A stretch of DNA of 64,000 nt from Isoetes taiwanensis (Eukaryota; Streptophyta; Lycopodiopsida; Isoetales; Isoetaceae): positions 4,386,451-4,450,450 of the forward strand of contig JAJEKV010000060.1 in NCBI GenBank assembly GCA_021234155.1, written 5' to 3'. The notes below the pieces were generated by a model. The model made no database searches. It was not told where the DNA came from and was given only the letters and a program-made list of their open reading frames with translations. Every line of letters starts with the position of its first letter. The stretch's first letter is position 1. Both the position numbers and the translations under genes were made by a program. Shown piece after piece: positions 58,139-64,000 of this stretch.

Positions 58139-58735
58139 CGGCAGCCCACCCCCAAAACCCAATTCAATGAGCTATTCCCGAACCGACAATTCATTCCGCC
58201 CTTGCCTCCAAGACCGCCCGTCCCTTGAACGGCGTCCATGTGCTAATGCCGTTGCTGCTTGTGGGATGCGTTGCTCATGGCGAACACCAATGCGGCAAGG
58301 CCACCATGCAAAATGTTGATGCTCTTGACCCAGCCGAGGTGCGTGACATGATTTCCAAGGTACGCAGCATCCCGATTCCATAGAGACGCCAGCCGCCCGC
58401 TTTGTTCACGTCTACCATGGGAGGTATGACACACGCGAGAACATGCCCAAACAGTGGGAGTCCACAGATGGCGCGCAAAGGGCCACCCGTAGCCAGGGAC
58501 CAACCGCCACGACCTCGCCGGCGCTCGGACGAGGGGCCACAGTGGAAGCTGATGGGTCACAACCCAAGTTTTAAGTAGTGTACAATTCACACGTTATAAT
58601 TTTTGGGTGGCCATTTCTAAGTTTTTAAACCATTTAACCATTTAAGCAACCTTTCTGTTACAATTACCACTAACAGTGACCACCAAGCCTTTGTCGGGTA
58701 CCGGTTACACACCCTACAATAAAGCAGCCCGACTA

Positions 58736-59919
58736 CTACCGCCACTCATTCCTAAATCCGCGACATCTTGCGCGCGGTACTGTGCCCCCGCTAATTGGCA
58801 CAATTGCATCCGGCCTCGTCTGCCACACGTATCGCACGAGCTGCCGCATGATGAAGCCAATATGCATGCCGCAGGTGTTGTTATCGACCATGGCGGGCAC
58901 ATGACCTACGGTCGCTGCCCCAAAATGTACCCATTGGTGCCCCCAATCGCTCGAAGAGCCAAGCCGTTGCGCTGATAAAAAGACACCGCAGGTGAGATCA
59001 CGACAAAGGAGCACATAATAGCATGAGGCAAGCACAAGAAACACTCCTAACCCGGCGAGGGTAGGTTGAGAGCGAACTCGAGACTCTCGGCGTGTGGGAA
59101 GGTTGTCGGGCACCACCACCCCACATGATCGCCGCCTCCAAGGCCCAGCGGGGCGCGCCAGTCCGCGTCTCGTATGACGGTAACGAGCATCCAATGGCCA
59201 CTGCACGGCAATGATGTAATGATTTTAACAATGCTCTGTGCACCAATTGAAACTAAAGCAAAGAACTCAAGCAGACTTGCCGCGTGACGATGGGCCATAG
59301 GATCAGACGAAGTGTACCCCAATCAGGATGCTCACCAGGAAGAAAGTGGGAGACGCACTCCTCAGGAGACACGTTGTGTGTCTCCGACTGGACGTAGTCG
59401 TGGTATACACGAGGGTCCACCATCAACAACTCGCGACGCTCCGCTTCGGGTAGCATGTGACGCAAGGCACTACGTACATGGAACTCCAGTGGTTAGATGT
59501 CGACATCATTAGATACAAACTAAAACGGACACGTACCTCATCAGCACTCGTATATGTCCCTCCTCCCACTGTCCATCGGGTGTGCAAGCCTCGATAAGGT
59601 CAACAGTGAGTTGCACGCCGCATGCTGGGCCGGCGCCCTCCTGCAAGACCCAGGTGGCGACGCTATCCGACGCCCTCCTCGCGACCGCGGCGAGATGCTC
59701 GGTAATCTGCTGGCCGTAGAAGTGGGTGAACACCCTAACCTCCTCCCAGAAGAGGGACCGAAGGCGCAGCACGCGGGATCCGCAAGTGCTCCGTGAACCG
59801 TGCCGACCTTCGCGGGCGGTGGGACCAACCTCGAATGGGTACACACACCGTAGCTCGGATGGTGTGCTGTCAAAAACTCCAAGGTGGTACATGAAGAAAC
59901 CGCTGGCTCGGTCTCTCAT
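58736..59919 (-). CDS. Ulp1-like (C48) cysteine protease gene segment, probably spliced
   Basis: Frame 59919-59536 ends at ...GHIRVLMR with a GTACGT donor. A second piece (59465-59253) has PRVYHDYVQSETHNVSPEEC. A third reads ITSLPCSGHWMLVTVI (about 59180-59225), the His box of Ulp1 proteases, and a fourth (to 58736) reads AMVDNNTCGMHIGFIMRQLV, the catalytic Cys box (N-x-x-CGxxxxxxM). Ulp1/SENP proteases cut SUMO. Copies are carried by some plant MULE and CACTA transposons, where their role is unknown. Exon joins here are inferred, and lesions may also exist. Confidence 0.55.
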
Positions 59920-60064
59920 CCATGCCTCGCCCTCGACATTGCGGTGGGAGGCGAAATGGCGAGGTCAAAGTGTGTGCCATACCCGTGCTCGCCATTGCGT
60001 CCTCACTATGTCGTCAAAGACACTCGCCGCCCCTCGGGCGGGTCGATCGCCACCGCGCAGTTTC

Positions 60065-61027
60065 CTATGGAAGGAGGGGTGGCCATAAACAGATCCAATC
60101 CGGACGGGGCGTGTCCCATGAGAGGGGCACAAGCGTCCGACGTAGCCCCCTACCTCTCGAGTGGAACTTCGTCCATGTCGCCATGCAATTCACTATCATG
60201 AGGGCCGAATGAGGGATCGATGGGAGTGTGGGCATTTGGGCTACCGAAAGACTTTGTGAAGATGGACCCTCTTCGTAACCTGGCTGAGACTCCCGTATCC
60301 TGAGGAGCTCAGCTAGCAGCTCCTGCTCTGTGGGCAAATGACCAGCCATCCTCTGTGCAATGGCCCAGTCATTGAGAAGGGCATGTGCGGTCCTGTCCTC
60401 CTCCCGGACTCCACCTGTGGCACCAGCTCTGGCTCTAATGCAACCTTCATAAAAGGGCTGCATCCTCTCGCGCTCCCGCCTGTGCTGTGAGCTGGCCTCG
60501 TGGAACATGGCGTCCGGGCCCTCAGGAAAGGCCTCCAAGGCGGCCTCTGGGGTTAGGACATGTTGTAGCCGCATTGTTGTTGCGCCTTGCCGCCTCGCTT
60601 CCCTGTGTCTTGCAGCAGCCTCCAACATACGCGCGGCTTTGGCAGGATCTTCTCGACGTTTAGCTGCCCTCTCCCGCTCGGACACCACCCTACCTGCATC
60701 TCGCGGTGTCGCGGACCGTGGCCCGGAATGTCTGTCAGTGGGCCACCAAAGATCTGGGTGGTGGCTCTGGTGGTGGCCCCATGCTCCGTCACGCGTCAAA
60801 CCCGGAAATCCCGGGTCACGACGTATCCTGTCGGCATAGTGATTGCACCCAGGTGCTGTGCAAATCCACCGCTGCGCAATTGTTGGGGCCCGGCCGCTCT
60901 CAACCGACGCGGACCCTCGGATTTGAGGCACCAAATGCCATGGTATTCCCGCCACAAAACAAATACGGTTAACAAGCACACACAACAAACCCGGGCGGGT
61001 TCGGACAAATGTCGGTTGGGGTACCAT
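60065..61027 (-). CDS. Zinc-finger-like protein, upstream part of the minus-strand core gene
   Basis: Read leftward, this is a 320-codon frame. It has a Cys/His pattern, ICTAPGCNHYADRI, with WGHHQSHHPDLW about 20 residues later (C-x4-C ... HH-x2-HH), reminiscent of BED/C2H2-type fingers. An Arg/Glu/Ala-rich helical stretch follows (ERERAAKRREDPAKAARMLEA and HRRERERMQPFYEGCIRARA). The start is uncertain. It lies upstream of the minus-strand Ulp1-like segment and may be an earlier exon of the same gene. A DNA-binding role is inferred only from the Cys/His pattern. Confidence 0.45.
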   Translation of the reverse strand: MVPQPTFVRTRPGLLCVLVNRICFVAGIPWHLVPQIRGSASVESGRAPTIAQRWICTAPGCNHYADRIRRDPGFPGLTRDGAWGHHQSHHPDLWWPTDRHSGPRSATPRDAGRVVSERERAAKRREDPAKAARMLEAAARHREARRQGATTMRLQHVLTPEAALEAFPEGPDAMFHEASSQHRRERERMQPFYEGCIRARAGATGGVREEDRTAHALLNDWAIAQRMAGHLPTEQELLAELLRIRESQPGYEEGPSSQSLSVAQMPTLPSIPHSALMIVNCMATWTKFHSRGRGLRRTLVPLSWDTPRPDWICLWPPLLP

Positions 61028-61326
61028 TCTAGAATGCTACCGATGTCCGAATACTGGCGCCGCTCAGTGGGGCCAAACTAAAGGGGACGCTCTAACCGGT
61101 GGAACTGCATCTGAATAAGACATGGTTCTCGATGGTCTCGAATAGATATCTCGAGGTGCAGTGTGAACATTAACGCAAGCCTCGAAAGTACAAACCTATT
61201 GATGCATTGGGGTCTTCACAAAACACAAATAGAACAAATAGCATTTGAATCCAAATCCAAATTAATATTGTTTATTACTTCCATGCTAGTTGTCATGTCA
61301 ACCTTAATGTGTGGTTTGCAAGTAAA

Positions 61327-61415
61327 CCCCAACCCTAACCCCAACCCCAACCCCCCAACCCCAACCCTAACCCCAAAACCGAACCTTCGAACCCTAACCC
61401 TAACCCTAACCCTAC
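61327..61415 (+). repeat. Telomere-like CCCTAAC/CCCCAAC tract
   Basis: The tract has about ten degenerate CCCTAACC/CCCCAACC units, including four exact CCCTAA-type repeats at 61391-61414. The unit is six bases (TTAGGG type), not the seven-base TTTAGGG usual in plants. It sits inside a transposon, so it is interstitial or simple-sequence, not a chromosome end. Confidence 0.85.
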
Positions 61416-61436
61416 ATCCACTATATAAGTCCATCC

Positions 61437-61632
61437 CTCAATCCTCCTCCTCCTCCTCAAGTCTAGCCTCCTCCTCCTCCTCCTCCTCCTCCAATCTTCT
61501 TGCCCATCTGTTATAATGGTCCGCCGGTTAAAGACCACCTGGCGCCATGTCCCTTCTAGCAGCAATCCTCCTCCTCCTCTTCCTCCAAGGGACGTCTCCA
61601 CGACCCCCCCTCCTCCTCCTCCTCCTCCTCGC
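61437..61632 (+). repeat. (TCC)n microsatellite
   Basis: Two TCC/CTC runs (about 61439-61492 and 61566-61630) flank a short unique stretch. They give long artificial frames on both strands. Confidence 0.9.
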
Positions 61633-61682
61633 CCGGGCAGCAATCCCCCACTTCTCACCCTCCTTTCACCATCGCCGCAAGG

Positions 61683-61855
61683 ATGAGTGAAAGGGAGCTT
61701 CTGATTGCCTTGACATCAAAGCGTTCCTGCAGTGAACGACTGGTAGAATGGCTCAACGAGCCAAATAAAGATGAAACGATCTTTGAAGTCAGCAGATAAT
61801 GATGCAAGTGGTTGCATCAAATTGTCACGTCCTCAAAGATGGACAAAAACAAAGG
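61683..61855 (+). pseudogene. Possible captured first exon
   Basis: ATG at 61683 opens MSERELLIALTSKRSCSERL followed by VEWLNEPNKDETIFEVSR. The frame then stops (TAA, 61797), and a KMDKNK-like continuation in another frame reaches a donor-like AAAG|GTATAA at about 61855. It looks like a host exon picked up by the element, but I do not recognise the protein. Confidence 0.35.
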
Positions 61856-62169
61856 TATAATTTTGTTTTATGAATGGGAAATAAGTAATAGATTCAATAT
61901 CTTTAATAGTAGAATCAGTAAATCAAGTAGTAGAATCAGTATGTTTCTAATTGTATCAACATCAATATCAATATCAATAAGTTTCTAATGAATATCAATA
62001 GTATCAATATGTATCAATATCAATATCTTTCTAATCAATATCAAGTACTAGAAAAATAAAGCGCACCAAATCACTTGAGCTTGGAACCTTGACGAAGTGA
62101 GCCGGATGAGCGGTTGAGCGGATGAGCGGACGAAGCGTGAGCCAAAAATATTGGCTCAAATGTTGGCTC

Positions 62170-62650
62170 AAATAAGGGTTCGCTTGGGCGAACCAAAAAT
62201 CCCTTCCCACCCCCTCCCACTTCGAAATATTCGGTGGCATTGGAATTCGCTTCGAAAAATTCGGTGGCCTAGGAACTCGTTCGAAAAATTGCGGTTCGCT
62301 AGTTTAACCCGGCCGACGACCGGCGGCCGAAGCCTGACGATGTGGCGCCGCCGACACCGGGTTCGGCCCAGCGACCGGGCATGTACACAGGCACCCGTCT
62401 CGACTCGACCGCCGCCTTGGATCAGACTGCACCGCCTCGTTTGACCGGGGTTCGGGCTTCAGCGAACCCCGTGCAGCTTCTGCACGCTGACACCCGATTC
62501 CTCGGCCAGATCCGACTCGCCCCGCTTAACTCGTTCGGGTTCGGTTCGGCAAAACCCGTGGGTAGCGCCACCTCACCGCCACCTAAACTTCTTGGGTTCG
62601 CATGGGCGAATCCCTGGGTTCGCCCAAGCGAATTTTCTTATCTATTCGCT
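62170..62650 (+). repeat. GGTTCGCC palindromic repeat block, right
   Basis: This includes GGGTTCGCTTGGGCGAACC (62176-62194) and a paired GGGTTCGCATGGGCGAATCC / GGGTTCGCCCAAGCGAA near 62598-62634. It is the inverted, diverged counterpart of 55540-55900. Just left of it (61861-62100) is an AT-rich stretch with TATCAATATCAATA repeats. Confidence 0.75.
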
Positions 62651-62899
62651 CAAAACCCTCGGTACTCCCCGAACTCAATTTCTATGAGCCGATCAACTAA
62701 CCTGAAGAAAGAGGGGGAAAACGCAGAGGTTTTGGGTTTTTATTTGCAAGAAGATTGTGTGTGTTTTTTTTTTCTTTTTATTACAATTCCATAATTTCCC
62801 TAATGTCTAAAGTCTCCGAATGTGTTTTTTACTCCTATTCTATAATATATAATAATGTACTTTTCCTAATGTATAATTTTACCAATTCTATTGGACTAA

Positions 62900-63086
62900 T
62901 GTCAGTTGGATGCTTTTTTTTATAAAGTACGTATCATACGTACTGTACGTATTAATATGTTAAGTATGGTATTAATAAAACAAGAGCTTAATTTGACCTG
63001 TCAACTTATAGGTATAGTACGTATAATACTATGAGAAAGGTACGGGACGTATGTAAGCGTAAAATACGGGTACGTAAACAACACTG
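62900..63086 (+). repeat. Right subterminal TACGT-rich region and terminus of the hAT element
   Basis: The region carries repeated ACGTA motifs such as AAGTACGTATCATACGTACT, GTACGTATAATAC and GGTACGTAAACAACACTG, ending at 63086 immediately before the duplicated GAACTAGC. It mirrors the left end. Confidence 0.85.
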
Positions 63087-64000
63087 GAACTAGCTCCTTC
63101 ACCATGTTGTAAATATATGATGTCTTTGCCTGGCTCTTATGGACGAAGTTGCCATCCATTGCTGTCCAAGAGAACTTGAGTTTACCTGTAAAATACTCCA
63201 AATATTTTTTCTTTGTTTTTATATCCACCTCTTCGTCACCAATTAATGGATATTTCAGAAGGGGCGTGCTTTTCGGTGCATTGGTCACCTGAGTCAGCCG
63301 TAGCTCAAGTTTCAGCTTCACAGGCAACACACGAGCCTCACTTTTGTTTATCGTGACATGGGTCACGTAATATTGGAACTCCTTGATATTTTTTTTGCTC
63401 TCCCAGCCTTGTTCTTCATAAGCCCCAAGGGAAACATGAGAACTACCTTGAATCTAACTTTGACTGTACATGCAGTTTGGAAAATGGGCGGATCTGAGAA
63501 ACATGATGATATGATAAACTTTGGCTTTGGTCATGCCTGCAATCCTGCTAAATAAATCTGTGTATTTTTTAACTTCCCATAGCGTCGTGAAACTATGCAT
63601 GTCAATAAAAATCATCGTGGCACTCAGACACCGGTGCAGAAAGAAGAATACTTGACTTGGTGACATGGTGCATGATGTTTCTCTTCTCTTTATGTTCCCT
63701 TGCCTCTTCTGGCTTTATGATGGTGATAATGGCTTCCAAAAAAACATTGGGGAGATTTCCTTGCACTGAACCTTTATTATAATTGGTTTTAATATAATCA
63801 AACTCTATGTCAGCTATATCCAGCAATCCTTGTTCAGAAAGATCTGGAAAACATGTAGCTAACTCCTCAAAACTCCTGTATTGATTCTCTGATATATAGT
63901 TGACGTAGGACAACACTTCACGATGCATCAGTGATAGCGTTCTGATGTCTAGTGCCCTCTGTCGGCAATCAAAGTGCCCCGTATAACCAGACTGAACTTT
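63087..64000 (-). pseudogene. Family X copy 2, upstream part (right of the hAT insertion)
   Basis: From the right window edge leftward: YTGHFDCRQRALDIRTLSLMHRE, then FEELATCFPDLSEQGLLDIADIE (matches NLSEQGILDM of copy 1). A shift at about 63605 leads to MIFIDMHSFTTLWEVKKY (motif IV position; copy 1 has LFVVDCRTYP). Another shift near 63400 leads to EFQYYVTHVTINKSEA (copy 1: YFTYGITMITYVIINKVED), and then KSQAKTSYIYNMVKELVP, interrupted by the hAT at 63086. The gene continues past the window edge. The catalytic DPPY/SPPW motif is replaced in both copies. The ParB-like part would lie outside the window. Confidence 0.7.

Larger units (their letters stand above)
54942..63086. mobile_element. 8,145 bp element with hAT-type ends and cargo
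   Basis: The termini are CAGTGTTGTCAGGTACG (left) and, reverse-complemented from the right, CAGTGTTGTTTACGTACC. Both sides carry a perfect 8 bp duplication, GAACTAGC (54934-54941 and 63087-63094). CAGTG termini plus an 8 bp duplication define the hAT superfamily. Both subterminal regions are AT-rich and dense in TACGT/ACGTA. Next inward are GC-rich GGTTCGCC-type palindromes on both sides, then a GC-rich core (about 56.37-61.13 kb) with genes on both strands. No hAT transposase (RNase H-like core, hATC) was recognised, so it is probably non-autonomous. Its insertion splits a coding exon of family X copy 2. Confidence 0.93.

Noticed and set aside
61327-61415. A true chromosome end
   Set aside because: It is short, degenerate and internal to a transposon with host sequence on both sides.
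61335-61658. Gly/Arg-rich protein on the minus strand and Leu/Ser-rich proteins on the plus strand
   Set aside because: They are translations of (TCC)n and CCCTAAC repeats with no other support.

Overview
The window looks like a piece of a large, transposon-rich land-plant nuclear genome. The evidence is plant-type Ty1/copia and Ty3/gypsy retrotransposons, an L1-type LINE, remnants of a plant-specific ALMT malate-channel gene, a BiP (ER HSP70) retrocopy, a leucine-rich-repeat fragment, and spliceosomal introns with GTAAG donors. A seedless plant such as a fern would fit the mixture of non-LTR elements and the unusual gene family described below, but the sequence does not prove that. I found no intact host gene. 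Nearly every coding stretch carries frameshifts, stops or insertions.

Layout. 0.4-4.3 kb: decayed Ty3/gypsy element (+). 4.4-5.0 kb: LTR end plus primer-binding-like site. 5.6-6.4 kb: gypsy gag fragment (-). 6.4-7.3 kb: first copy of a ~0.93 kb repeat whose second copy is at 26.2-27.2 kb. 9.9-15.4 kb (+): relic of a multi-exon gene (family X, copy 1) with a ParB-like 'DGQH' domain, a beta-class DNA-methyltransferase-like region and an FCP1/HAD-phosphatase-like exon. Its introns carry GC-rich near-palindromes, and one exon holds a ~66 bp fragment matching mitochondrial small-subunit rRNA. 17.0-17.2 kb: LRR fragment (-). 18.4-25.3 kb: BiP retrocopy split by a copia element with two LTRs. 27.2-30.1 kb: L1-type LINE with poly(A). 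32.7-33.6 kb: MITE-like element. 35.1-36.7 and 46.2-48.6 kb: two copies of a second non-LTR family that ends in a conserved hairpin and a short microsatellite rather than poly(A). 37.3-37.9 kb: solo-type LTR. 38.8-41.7 kb: gypsy relic (-). 52.1-53.5 kb: ALMT relic (+). 54.2-64.0 kb (-): second copy of family X, split by an 8,145 bp element with hAT-type ends and a perfect 8 bp target-site duplication. The element has a GC-rich core that encodes an Ulp1-like protease and unrecognised proteins.

The most interesting content is the pair of family X relics 40 kb apart in opposite orientation. They combine domains typical of phage or bacterial ParB-methyltransferase fusions with a HAD phosphatase-like domain. 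The intron hairpins occur only in copy 1 within this window. The big hAT-ended element is the other candidate for something undescribed, because it carries an Ulp1-like gene and I found no hAT transposase in it.
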